From Harmonia axyridis (Eukaryota; Arthropoda; Insecta; Coleoptera; Coccinellidae): 64,000 bases of DNA. The stretch spans positions 8,680,001 to 8,744,000 of the forward strand of contig NC_059507.1 in NCBI RefSeq assembly GCF_914767665.1, read 5' to 3'. Positions 45,841 through 56,886 of this stretch are shown one piece after another; the first letter of the stretch is position 1; the number at the start of each line of letters is the position of its first letter. Below the pieces are notes generated by a model, which was not told where the DNA came from, searched no databases, and worked only from the letters and a program-made list of their open reading frames with translations. The translations under genes were made by a program, and so were the position numbers.

Positions 45841-46894
45841 GGTTTTTATAAATTATTGTAAATATTTTGTTTTCGTAGTTTTCATTTCTTTTAGATCAAA
45901 CAACAATACAACTTTCCGGTCTCTTGTGTTTTCTTTATGTCAAGCTTTGTTTTCGAGTTGAAAAATCATCTTATAATACTTTGTCTTCAAATCAGTTGTT
46001 GATGAATATTAATATGCAATAGAGTGGTCAAAATTATTTTTCTTGAAATTGAAGCTAGATAAACCCCAGGAGATCAGAAAGTTGTGTTATTAGTTGCGTA
46101 ATCTCAAATAATTTAAGAACTACATAAAAGTCTGTAGCGTACTTTTTCCCACAATATTGTTTGCCCACTGAAACGCCACAAGACCTAATAATTTCACTCT
46201 AATAGCACATAATGAGCACCTTATTACTTATAATAACTTTACTGAATTTCAATCACATCGTTTCAAAAATATTCATGATAATTAATAAATTCCTACCGTT
46301 TTTTCGAACTTCAACTTTCTGTATCTCGGAATATATCCAGATATTATGCACAAGAATGGGCCAGTGTGGAAAACAGTCGGAAACCGATAGATTGCATGCG
46401 CAAGTTGGAAGAATTTCCTTGTGGGGAATGGCTTGTAGCTAAGAGTCTAAATAGGAGTTATTAGAGGGTGATTCACCTTTAAACTCTGATGAACTCATCG
46501 TTATATTATGTTGAAACGTCAGAAATACTAAACCGCTTGAGTAAAGCCCTGCTATTTTTGATGAGAATCTGTCGGGAAAAAGGAATGATGTGTAGCGGGA
46601 GGTTTTCGAAGCTTGTTCATATTCGTATTGAAGTTTTCTGTTTTTTGAACACAAATCTGTCGATGGCTCTCATGGATCTGTCTCAGTAAATTGAGTTGGA
46701 TGTGCTTTCTATCCAAGATGAAGTAAAAAACTTACTTTACACCCGCTTTTGGGGGAGATATATGGGTGTTTCATATAACCTTTTTCATCACAAAACTGAT
46801 CACAATGATTCTTCAACCTTCGGTATACATAATTTAATGGAAAACATCGAACTGATCATTATTTTTTTGTGCTAGGCTTTGAGGTTTTTTAACC
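45841..46894. other. No recognised gene, apart from a short duplication
   Basis: AT-rich DNA. 46333-46501 duplicates 44591-44757. Frames at 46212-46442 and 46439-46689 lie over this duplication and look non-coding. Confidence 0.45.
46333..46501 (+). repeat. Short direct duplication, right copy
   Basis: Partner of 44591-44757, offset by about 1.74 kb. This copy contains a few insertions, for example GGCTTGTAGCTAA near 46430. Confidence 0.75.
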
Positions 46895-46948
46895 ATTTCC
46901 TACTATCTTGAAACATGCAATAGTACTTCCGATCTATAAGAGGAATGA

Positions 46949-47391
46949 TCGTAGGTAATTGCACAAGTGCATCAAAATTACCGATAATTTTGCATGACAG
47001 CGTGTTGTCATAAAAACTGCATGAGTTCATTTTCATTTTTGGAGAAAGAGCCCGACACCGAAGGTGGAGGGCTCTTTCTCCAAAAATGAAAATGACCGAA
47101 TGCAGTTTTTCAAAGAAAACACGCTGGAATGCGAAATTATCCGGTCATTTTGATGCACGAGTGTAATTCGGGGGAATATTTCCCGAATAAACTGTTACAT
47201 TACCTGTCAAACTGATTTAGAATGGAATTGCCATAGATTCGAACTGTGTTAGATGCATAGAAACTAAGCATCTATGAACAGAACAATTATCGCAGTGCAG
47301 TTTCGCTTCCTACAATGCAATTATCGCTGTAATTTTCGATAATTGTTCTCCAGATACATAGAATTTTTGACAGGAGGGAAATATTCCTTAT
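46949..47391 (+). mobile_element. Palindromic element family P, copy d (solitary)
   Basis: A single complete unit of the 21.4-22.6 kb array, about 440 bp, starting GTAGGTAATTGCACAAGTGC and ending GACAGGAGGGAAATATTC. It has the full central hairpin, the GACACCGAAGGTGGA loop orientation, a diverged right arm and one copy of the 61-bp end. Inserted in the LINE coding region between KRND and VANYRPIS, it gives clean outer limits for the family. No target duplication is obvious. Confidence 0.9.
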
Positions 47392-47399
47392 AATGTAGC

Positions 47400-48655
47400 C
47401 AACTATAGACCGATTTCTCTAAAGTCATTGAACCGTATGATGAGTTTTCTCTCAAAATTTGATCTCATTTCCAGCTGTCAACACGGGTTTAGACCTGGAA
47501 GATCGACGCAAACGGCTGCCTTGCACTTTTTTGATTTTGTTTATCGTTCTCTGGATGACGGTCTTCTTGTTTTGGGTGTATTTTTCGATCTTACGAGGGC
47601 TTTTGATTGTGTTGATCCTCAGTTTATTGTAAGCAAGTTGCTTACACAGATTTAAGGGGATATTTCTCAGTTGGATTCAAAGTTTCATTTCAGACAGGAC
47701 TATGTCTGTTAACGTCGGTAATTCAGTCTCTCGCGCGTTCACGAACGACTTGGGGGTTGCTCAGGGTTCCGTGTTGGGACCTTTGCTTTTTATACTCTTC
47801 ATTAATGATTTGGCTGATTTCGTTTTCGAATGGCTTGTCATTTTTGTGGATGATACCTCGGTGGCGGTCTCGGCTCGGAGTCTTCCTGAACTTATACGAC
47901 GCTGCGAGCTCTTGGTTGATGGTTTTGTAGAGTGGTGTAAAGCTAATACTCTCATTGTTAATATTCCTAAGTCTGAATTGATAATTTTTGATATCAAGAA
48001 CGCCTTTGGTGAATCAATTTCAATTAATTGCTTGGGCAATGAGTTAATGTCCAATAACTCAGTTAAATTTCTAGGTTTATATGTTGACAAAAATTTGAGA
48101 TGGACTGATCATATACATCATGTACGTAGGAAATTAAGCTCGTCCTTCTATGCTATTCGGCAGATAAGGGACTCGTTTCCCCTTGAATCCATTATAAATA
48201 CTTATTACAACTTGTGTTATTCCCATATTGCCTATAACATCATAATATGGGGAAATTCTGTGGATTTCAATAGAGTATTAATTTCCCAGAAACGTATCAT
48301 TAGAATGATTTTCCGAGTTGGTCATCGTGAACACTGTAAACCTTTATTTGTTGCCAATAGTATTTTGACAGTGCCTTCTATATTTATATATAAATGCTTA
48401 TTATATGTGAGAGACAACAAATCAGCTTTTAACAAGTTGTGTAATTTTCATTGTTACTCTTCAAGAAGTACTGAAACTCTGTCTTTGCCTGTTCATAGAA
48501 CAAGGAAATTTGAAATATATTCATTTTATAAGTGTAGCAGGCTTTACAATCACTTACCTGATTCTGTGGAAGTTATGAATACATTAAGTTTTAAGAAAAT
48601 AGTTAAATTGATGTTGATTAGTAAGGCATATATTATAGTGTTAAGGAGTATTTAG
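47400..48655 (+). pseudogene. LINE reverse transcriptase, one frameshift
   Basis: RT blocks in order are NVANYRPISLKSLNRMMSFL, CQHGFRPGRSTQTAALHFFD, GVFFDLTRAFDCVD (motif A, catalytic Asp present), a frameshift near 47650, then AFTNDLGVAQGSVLGPLLFI (motif B), WLVIFVDDTSVAV (motif C, both Asp present) and VKFLGLYVDKNLRWTDHI. A C-terminal domain follows (YYNLCYSHIAYNIIIWGNS to CSRLYNHLPDSVEV), ending at a stop at 48653-48655. The protein group is jockey/CR1-like with no RNase H. It is the best-preserved coding region in the window, yet it lacks the endonuclease and is disrupted twice. Confidence 0.9.
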
Positions 48656-48800
48656 ATGACAGAAATATGTTGAAGTGATTTGTTAATTTGTAATGATATG
48701 ACTTGTCCTATACCCAACATTGGGTCCAACAGGATCAATAAATTATTATTTATTATTTAATAATAATAAATCAATCAATAAATTATTATTTATTTATTAT

Positions 48801-49710
48801 CTTATATCTGAGACTCCGCTGAAAATATGTTGGTACATTTTCCATTAGTTCTGGACAGATTCTGGAAGAGATATGTTCAAAATAACTCAAATAATATAAC
48901 TCTCAACCTTGCGCGCTGGTGGGAGTACTATTTCTATTAAAATTTCTAACCAACTCCTTTCCGGACGGGCTCACAGGAGGAACGAAACTAATTTCTACGA
49001 CGCCCTCGTGTGTAATTCGGATCCTGGATAAGTTTTTGTCCCTTTTTCATATACCTTTCCGAGAGGGGTTGGAAAAAACCAACTCATTTAACATCGGGGT
49101 GTATCCAAAGGAACGAAGTGTTCGCTCTCTTGAAATGAAAATTATTCTTCTGTGAACAACTTATGAGGGTTGTAATTACCAGTTCAATTTGTATGATGGG
49201 TTTGTAGACCTGATTAATGAGGTGGCGGTTTCTCAGCAAGATCTTTCCATTTTCAATTGAACCAGAATATTGTCGGCAACAATGAGCTTTTCGAATTATA
49301 ATCCGAAAAACTTGAGTGAGATTGATCGTCTCCTTGAAGTATCTGGCTACAACTTGGGATGAAAAAGAGGCGGTGGATTCTCTAAATGGATTTCCCTAGA
49401 GAATTTTTTCACGCACTTTGACTTTTTCGTGTTTAATAAGATGAAAATTGTAATCCTTCACGAATGTTTCGTGAAAAATCATTCACATTTGATTAGATCT
49501 TCTACAAAAAAAATGTAAATTGCTCAATGACATACATAAATCATAGTATAGACATAAATCAAAACAATTTTGAAAGAATTGAATTTGACGTTAAATAGCA
49601 TTCACAATTAGAATGATACATCGGCAACATCTCTACTGTGGGACTATACTAGCAAATATCTCAGATTTGAGATCCATTCAAAGAGTAACGAATTTTTGTT
49701 TGGTATTAAG
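48801..49710. other. No recognisable gene or element
   Basis: The part at 48890-49180 is less AT-rich and holds a 78-codon frame (48919-49155) without family features. No repeat was noticed. Confidence 0.45.
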
Positions 49711-49948
49711 TAACGAGCGTTCATTAAAATTCGTGGTCAAGAGTGCTGTGGAGAAATTAGACTGGATTTTCTGTGATTAAAAGTATCTCTTAGCTTGTAC
49801 TATATAAAGCTATATAGCTATACACATTCGAAGTATGTAAACAAATGTAAGTGATATGGTACAAGCTGAGCGCTGCTTGTAATCACAAAAAATCCACTCT
49901 AATTTCTCCACAGCACTCTTGACCTTGAATTTAAATGGACGCTCGTTA
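49711..49948. mobile_element. 238-bp MITE-like inverted repeat
   Basis: The left arm begins TAACGAGCGTTCATTAAAAT. The right arm read inverted begins TAACGAGCGTCCATTTAAAT. The arms run about 85 bp, including AAGAGTGCTGTGGAGAAATT in both. The middle contains a smaller ATATAGC palindrome. Not seen elsewhere in the window. Confidence 0.85.
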
Positions 49949-49959
49949 TCATTTGATTC

Positions 49960-50330
49960 GGAGTCGTTGTGGCTCGGTTAGCCTTCTGGGAACTGCAACT
50001 GTTTTTTTCTTAATCCTGTTCATTCATACAAACCCGAGAAGGCTATCGATACTATTTAGGAAAACGACAATATCCTTAGGAACCTTGGCTGTTACTTCAT
50101 CCAGTATCCAAGTATGGTCGGTAACCTGATCATATGAGTGGTTCTTCGGCCAGTCAACCCGGATATTTGCACACTATGTGTTTCATTCCACAGAGTCTGC
50201 GAATCTCATTGGCTGACTTTTCCATGCGCTACAAAAGATATTTTCTCCAACAGTGGCCTGTCAGCAGTACAACCATTACCCGAAGCTCAGCTCGTGGTAG
50301 CTTCAAGACCTTTCTTGTATTCAAATTATT
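49960..50330 (-). pseudogene. LINE 3' fragment, second copy of the 45-kb type
   Basis: Matches 45480-45150: the Cys/His-cluster region (near 50165-50210 and 50270-50310 on the minus strand) and one 3' repeat unit (TTAGCCTTCTGGGAACTGCA near 49978). It is 5'-truncated with frames broken, and shows only one copy of the 3' repeat, where the 45-kb copy has three. Confidence 0.75.
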
Positions 50331-50894
50331 ACTGGCAATGAAAAGTGATAATATAACTGATTTTCTGATTTGTTTGTATATCCATTTCTCTTCAATATTC
50401 AATAGACTTAAGACTAAAAGTCGAGAAGTATTCAGTGGAATAGTAGATGTGAATGGACAAGCACACAAAATTCTCTTGATATAGGTAAGCGCTTTATTTT
50501 CAGGTTCTTCTTATGAATTTAGGATGTACAGGTGATGTCGAGCTGAAACTAGCTCAGAAAAACCAGAGAGAACGGCGCATTGAAGAAAAATCCAGAAGAA
50601 CATAATCATGTAAAATGGAACAGCCTAATTTGAATGAACAATTTCATTAGTCACCATTCAGACCCTAACCTTACCTCCGCTGCTGTTCTCAGACTAATCC
50701 CCAAGAATTACATCAAAGGTTTTCTGTGTCGTGTTTTGATATCCCGTATTTACGTCTACTGTCCAAAGATCCTTCAGGAACAGTGGTTCAGTATCAGCGT
50801 AAATAATGCCAACCAACCCGTAGGCATAATGGCATTATGACATTAGAGAACGGGTTATTCAGTAGATAATTAGGAGAGCTACACAATGGTTATA
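50331..50894. other. No recognisable gene or element
   Basis: AT-rich DNA with short frames only; the 116-codon frame at 50134-50484 is antisense to LINE sequence over much of its length. Confidence 0.45.
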
Positions 50895-51801
50895 CAAGGT
50901 GTCCAAAAAGGGTATCGGGTATTTGTAACTTCGATAAAACAAAAACTAGTTACAATAAAAAAAAAAAATTATTGTTAATTATTACAGCATGAAGTGGAAA
51001 ATTATTTGGAAAAGATTATGTTATCTAAATGGTGACCGTTACGCTGCTGGCACTCTTCTAATCGGGAACGAAAATTGGCGATCACACGCTGACACATAAC
51101 TCTCGATATTGCTGCCATTTCTGACCTTATGTTTTGCTTTAATTGGGTCAAATTCATTGGATTATTCTGATACACCTTTCTTTTAATGTACCCCCATGCA
51201 AAATAGTCAAGTGGACTAAGGTCGGGGCTTCTGGCAGGCCAGTTGATGTTACCCCTACGCAAAATGGGAATAATTCTTTAACAGCTACCATCGCTTGATT
51301 TGTTGTATGGCGAGTGGCCCCATCTTGTTGAAAGCACGTTCTTGAATTATAACCTTAAAATTCCAGTAACTCTGGACCCAAAAAGTTTCGCAGCATATCG
51401 CAATAACGGTCACTATTTACATTGAGTGGTTGGCCTCGTCGATTTTCATGAAAATAAGGACCGTCTCTTCGTCGCGGACTGAACGAGGGCGTTCAAATTC
51501 TTGAATTTTTATAGTCGCACCTGTATTTTCAAATATTCGGATCTATTTTCTAATGAGTCATCACTTGGTGTATGGCGTGTACGATATTCCTCACGATATA
51601 AACGTTGAGAATCTACTATTGAATCACCGTAGCGATAATACTCTCGTACGCAAAAAGCGCGATGCGTTCCTGGGTACTGCTCCATCATCTCTGAAACTCC
51701 AAAAAATTGCGTACATCACGATCCCCTTCACAATCCCCACCGTCACTCATTCTTAAATGCAGCGACAAAACAAATACCCGATACCCTTTTTGGACACCTT
51801 G
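50895..51801 (-). mobile_element. Mariner-like element with perfect 32-bp ends and internal deletion
   Basis: Terminal repeats start CAAGGTGTCCAAAAAGGGTA at both ends and are identical over 32 bp, flanked by TA (50893-50894 and 51802-51803). On the minus strand an N-terminal part (HRAFCVREYYRYGDSIVDSQ, REEYRTRHTPSDD) is followed by a jump to GPYFHENRRGQPLNVNSDRY, then FQQDGATRHTTNQAM, a frameshift, and INWPARSPDLSPLDYFAWGY. The first Asp block is deleted. The WPARSPDLSPLDYF block resembles the DD41D group more than classical mariners, but the frameshift prevents an exact residue count. Confidence 0.88.
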
Positions 51802-51803
51802 TA

Positions 51804-52089
51804 CTATGGTATCATCAATGTCTCTTGCTGAATTCAAAATCAGCAAGGAAATAGAAAATTATGACAGAAAACGCCTTTCGAATTTAAAATCGAGAAACAT
51901 ATAAAACAGGTATACAAACTTATTTGAGTAGAATAGATTACACGCACACCAAGGGTAATGCATTATTTTTTTCAGAGGTGTGAGAAGTTCTACAGAGAAG
52001 TTTGATGATGCTACAAGACACTGAAAAATAAGGCTTTTTTGAGCTGTATATAATATTTTTCGTATAACTTTTTGTATATAGCTGTACCT
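51804..52089. other. Spacer before the 458-bp repeat
   Basis: AT-rich sequence without recognised features. Confidence 0.4.
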
Positions 52090-53333
52090 ATTGAAGTTCC
52101 AGTGGAACAAGGGTCACAGTAAGTACTTGACAAAAAACAACATGATCAACTTCTAGCGTAACAGGAATAAACGCATCGAATAAAAGAAAAAATTAACTCA
52201 TTAAGATTACCATTTTAGCTTATGCCTTCTGGGTAACTTAACATTCTGTTTTCTTAGAATGCCTTCTCCATTATTCGAATAACTTTGACCAGATGGAAGA
52301 AGGGAATTCATAGCCCTGCCAACTGAGGGACTGGACGATATCATTGCCAATTTGTAGATGCGTTTCCTGATGTTGATAGAGCAAATTCTCCTGCAGGTGA
52401 TCAATCAAATCTCGAATCCTCTCAGTGAATCTATTCTCGTTAGTTTCTGATAACCCTATTCTCATTAGGTGCTTTCTGAGGTGGCAGAAGAAGTGAAGCA
52501 TGTTGCATGTTTTTACTGATATCTGAATACTTTTCGTTTATAGCAGTATTGAAACTCCGATCAAATGAAGGTCACAGTATGTGTTTGACATAATCAACCC
52601 CAAGAGTAATAAGAATGAACGAATCGAATAAAAAAGAATTAACTCATTAAGATTACCATTTCAGCTAATGCCTTCTGAGTGCCTTTCAAAAAACGTAACA
52701 TTTTGTTTCCTTCAGAATGCCTTCTCCATTATTGGAATAACTCCGACCAGATGGAAGAAGGGAATTCATAGCCCTGCCAACTGAGGGACTGGACGATATC
52801 ATTGCCAATTTGTAGATGCGTTTCCTGATGTTGATAGAGCAAATTCTCCTGCAGGTGATCAATCAAATCTCGAATCCTCTCAGTGAATCTATTCTCGTTA
52901 GTTTCTGATAACCCTATTCTCATTAGGTGCTTTCTGAGGTGGCAGAAGAAGTGAAGCATGTTGCATGTTTTTACTGATATCTAAATACTTTTCGTTTATA
53001 GCAGTATTGAAACTCCGAACAAATAAAGGTCACAGTATGTGTTTGACATAATCAACCCCAAGAGTAATAAGAATGAACGAATCGAATAAAAAAGAATTAA
53101 CTCATTGAGATTACCATTTCAGCTAATGCCTTCTAAGTGCCTTTCAAAAAACGAAACATTCTGTTTCCTTCAGAATGCCTTCTCCATTATTGGAATAACT
53201 CCGACCAGATGGAAGAAGGGAATTCATAGCCCTGCCAACTGAGGGACTGGACGATATCATTGCCAATTTGTAGATGCGTTTCCTGATGTTGATAGAGCCG
53301 ATTCTCCTGCAGGTGATCAATCAAATCTCGAGG
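52090..53333 (-). repeat. 458-bp tandem repeat, about 2.7 units
   Basis: Landmark TGGAAGAAGGGAATTCATAG recurs at about 52292, 52750 and 53209 (period 458). The third unit breaks off at 53333. A diverged piece of a unit lies at the left edge (52090-52200). On the minus strand units one and two each carry a 76-codon frame (MLHFFCHLRKHLMRIGLSET to SSIWS(K/E)LF(E/Q)) with almost no change. Over about 250 bp the two units look identical, so the duplication is recent. I do not recognise the peptide. Confidence 0.9.
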
Positions 53334-55388
53334 AGAAATATGATGCTGGGGAAGAAATGACCGAATTGCCTTTTATCCTCATAACGGCGGCGCTTTGGCC
53401 GAAACCGTCGGACCATAACTCCGCTCCCGTATTGACCGTTTCATGTAGAAAGTATAATAAATGACCAATAAAAGGTACCCCTGGGTTGTAGCGAAAGAAG
53501 ATAAAATCGAAATTGACTCAGCTTCTGCTAGAAGAATGAATAAAATTTACGACGGGCATTTGCAAGTTTAGTCATTTCGCCCGAGAGGTAGATTTAGGAA
53601 ATCTTCACATCAACTGTCCAAAGTCATTCAAACGGAATCGTTCAACAAGTAATGTGAAAACATTGCTGTGCTGTCAGAATATTATTACTTCATTGGAAAG
53701 GTCATCTTTTAGTTCATTATTTTCAATATTAAATCCTGATAAATTGTTTTAGGAAAAAAACTACTAGCTGAAATATGTTTTGGAGTAGGAGAAATCTACA
53801 AATCTAATAAAAACATAATAATAAAATAAAAGTATGTATTGATACGATGATACTAAATACAACACTTTCCTCAATGAAGAAAATACAAAAAGAAAAAAAA
53901 GTACGATTTTCAAATGTGTGTAATATCATACGATATTAATTAATTATCTATCTGGTTAATGTATCAACAAAAATGCCATCAACATAACCATTGTCAGACA
54001 GAAGATTTCCACGCTATTTCATAGGAATCATAATCGAAAGTAAACCAAGGAGAATGCATGTCATCAAGGGAGAGTAGCGATATACCGGTTTCACCCTTAT
54101 TAGGGATCATCAGTACCGCATAACTCAACCCAAGATGACGAACAAACGAAATAGCAGGTATCTTATTTCCTCAATGGGTCTTATAATCTTGGTTAATTTT
54201 AAGAATGTAAATAAAAATTAAAATAATTATAATCATGGGCCCGAAAACACGCTTTGTTTTCGAGATACAGGGTGTTTTTTGTAGTCCTACTTTTTTGTGA
54301 TGTTTATACAATATTACCTAATCTTTATGAATCATTGATACATATCAGGAAAATGACCACCGGATATAATAATTAATTTAAACTTCTCATGCTCTTAAAA
54401 AACATCCATTATAAGCCAGCTTTCGTGTGAGTAATTTTTAAAATGCTTCCTCAAATGTGAGTGAAAAGAAATGAAACTCCTGTCTCCCAGCCAAGACATT
54501 CTTCAATTGAGTTTGAAAAATTCCTAACAAATGAGATCAAGATTAAAATTAACTCCAGCGTCTGGAAAACAACAGAGTCCTGCAGAATATTAAAAGCATT
54601 ATTAAAGCAACATAAATGTGGAGTATAATTAAGGGCAAATTGTATATTTTTTTATGCGAAATAGCGGGCGTAATTACGCTAAAATTTAATGTTAGACATT
54701 AGCACGTTCTCAACGGATGGAGTTTTTTGTTGCCATCTCGTTTCGTAAGCCATTAACCCTTCTTTAGATGTTACCCTGTTTGCATCGAAAGTAACCAAAA
54801 GAAGGGGGGGTTCGGACTGTTGACACTTCTCACTATTTACCTCAACAAGTCTTACTTCCACGTCTATCGAAGGTGATAAATGCATTATGATCACTTTTGG
54901 GATATTTTTTTTTTCTCTTCGATCTCCAATTTCGAAATTTACACTTTTCACTTTATTCATCCGAAACTTTTGTTTGATGAAACACTGGTTATTCAGAAAA
55001 ATTTGAAAAAAAAAACTGTACCTAGACTTCTTGGTTTCCTAAGATTCCGTATCTGATACAGATTTTAAGAAGAAATTTTCAAAAAAATTCTCTCGTAATC
55101 TTCGGAAAAATCAAATGATCATAAATATTCAATCAGTAAGCTGTGATGGAAAAATTAATAATATAAAATAGTACTTACATAATTATATTGCTGAAAAGGA
55201 TTTTTATCACTTTAATCTAGTTAAGAAATTCATGGCATTTATTTTTTTAAATGATTTCCAGTATATGTTCAAACAAGTTCCATTCGGTCAGTCAATTTTT
55301 GACTACTCTTTCCAATAAATCTGGCCGTATTGGCTTTCAATACTTCAAGAGTTGCTGGTTTGTCGACATAATCCAATAACTTAACATA
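53334..55388. other. No recognised gene; one GAAAC-type motif and one ACAGGGTG
   Basis: AT-rich DNA. On the minus strand at about 54125-54085 the sequence reads GGTACTGATGATCCC, TAATA, AGGGTGAAACCGGTA, another CTGAnGA-stem-GAAAC arrangement like that at 33826. ACAGGGTG is at 54267-54274. The 93-codon minus-strand frame (54679-54960) is unrecognised. Confidence 0.4.
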
Positions 55389-55390
55389 TT

Positions 55391-56165
55391 AGGCCAATTG
55401 AAAAGTCACCGATCTGATGCACAGATGGCGGTGCTAGTATAGTGAAGCTACTTTTGTTATTTGAAAAAAAGATGTAAAAAACTTCTTGTGCAGATGAAAT
55501 ATTGCTTTTTGAAGAGGAAAAATATAGTTGAAGCAAAATCTTGGCTTGATGAAGAGTTTCCGGGGTCTGCACCAGGAAAATTGATTGGTATGCTAAGTTT
55601 AAACGTAGTGGAATGAGCACTGAAAACGGCAACGCAGTGGACGCCCAAAAGAGTCTGTTGACGATGAAAAATCAAAAAAATTCACTTTTGAATGAAGTAA
55701 AGTAAAGTTAATCGAGTTAGCAGACATTGTGAAGATATCATATAAACGTGTACCTCATAGCAATCAAGAATATTCGAACATGAGAAAGCTGTGTGTAAAA
55801 TGGGCTCACAATCGATCAAAAGCAACAACGTGTTAATGATTATGAGCAGCGTTTGAAGCTGTTTGATTGAAATAAACCTGAATTTTTACGTCGATATGTG
55901 GTAATGGATGAAACATGGCTCCATCATTTCACTCCGGAGTCCAATCGACAGTCAGCTGAGTGGAATAAATACGATAAACCGAATCCAAAGCGAGAGCAAA
56001 CACAACCGTTAGCTGGCAAGGTTATGGCATCCGTATTCTGGGATGCGCAAGGTATAATATTCATTGATTACCTCCAAAAGGGCCATACCATCAACAACGA
56101 TCATTATATAGCGTTATTGGATCGTTTAAAGGATGATATCGTTAAAAAACGCCCCCTTTGAAGAA
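55391..56165 (+). pseudogene. Irritans-type mariner, 3'-truncated (copy 3)
   Basis: The left end AGGCCAATTGAAAAGTCACC is followed by YCFLKRKNIVEAKSWLDEEF, SGMSTENGN-type sequence, CVKWAHN, RRYVVMDETWLHHFTPESNR, QSAEWNKYDKPNPK, VFWDAQGIIFIDYL and NDHYIALLDRLKDDIVKKRP. The first catalytic Asp (MDETW) is intact here. Everything after KKRP is missing, including the second and third Asp and the right terminal repeat. Several stops lie in the N-terminal half. Confidence 0.9.
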
Positions 56166-56886
56166 AGAAAAAGTTATCAAACCATAGACAACAGTGAACG
56201 AAACTTTTCATGCAGTTAAAAAAACACCTGTGATGAGAACTATTGATTCAACAGAATTGCGTTTGTTGACGACGGACAGGAATGCGTTGTTGAGAAAAAT
56301 GATGCGATTGAAATATCTATTTTCTGATGAATAATGGCCATCAGACAGGATGGGTCGTCTTTCCAATTTCCGGGGTCATAAAGAGAGATTTTGCCGGCAT
56401 TATTCTGGAAAAAGCCTGTTTTCATCATCAATATGAATCTCATTTTATCTAGATATGAAGAATCAGGGTTATAAATCTTTCGAAACCAATCAAAAAAGAA
56501 GCATGTGAGTCGATGAGAAAATAAATATGATAAGCTAAATGTGGCCAAAACCAATTTTATTGAGCACAGTACACTTCTTGATCCCAAAGGATGATAGGAC
56601 TGTGAAATTGGTGCATGTTCGATGTAGAATGATGATAAGGTAAATGTGTGAAATACGAAAATCCCAAATTGAGCTATTACTGGAAATTTCTCAATGAAAA
56701 AATAAGGCATACCCAGAAAAAAAATTGTGAAATGCTAAATTATAGTAGGAACATCCAGACTTCACGAAAACTTTCAATAATCGAAATTTAACCGATATAA
56801 AAAAATATTCAGTGCTTTTTGGCTGGACCACCACGCCAAATCAATTCATTTATCAATGTCTAATCGCCAACTGATATAGTTATTTA
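56166..56886. other. No recognised gene; 156-codon minus-strand open frame
   Basis: A minus-strand frame at 56240-56710 is open for 156 codons, rich in Phe, Ser and Ile. It shows no motif I recognise and its start and end coincide with no element boundary. It may be chance openness in AT-rich DNA. Confidence 0.3.

Larger units (their letters stand above)
46895..48800 (+). mobile_element. LINE (jockey/CR1-type), 5'-truncated and interrupted
   Basis: Coding sequence first appears at 46895-46948 (FPTILKHAIVLPIYKRND). It is interrupted by the palindromic element at 46949-47391 and resumes with YNVANYRPISLKSLN. The RT domain follows. The 3' untranslated part ends in an AT-rich run of TTATT/AATAA repeats (48740-48800), with CAACATTGGGTCCAACAGG upstream. 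No endonuclease region was found on the 5' side, so the copy is truncated. Confidence 0.88.

Noticed and set aside
47761..48090. 109-codon minus-strand frame
   Set aside because: Antisense to the reverse transcriptase motifs B and C.
56240..56710. 156-codon minus-strand frame as a gene
   Set aside because: Long for this DNA, but low-complexity, with no motif, no neighbouring exon and no regulatory context.
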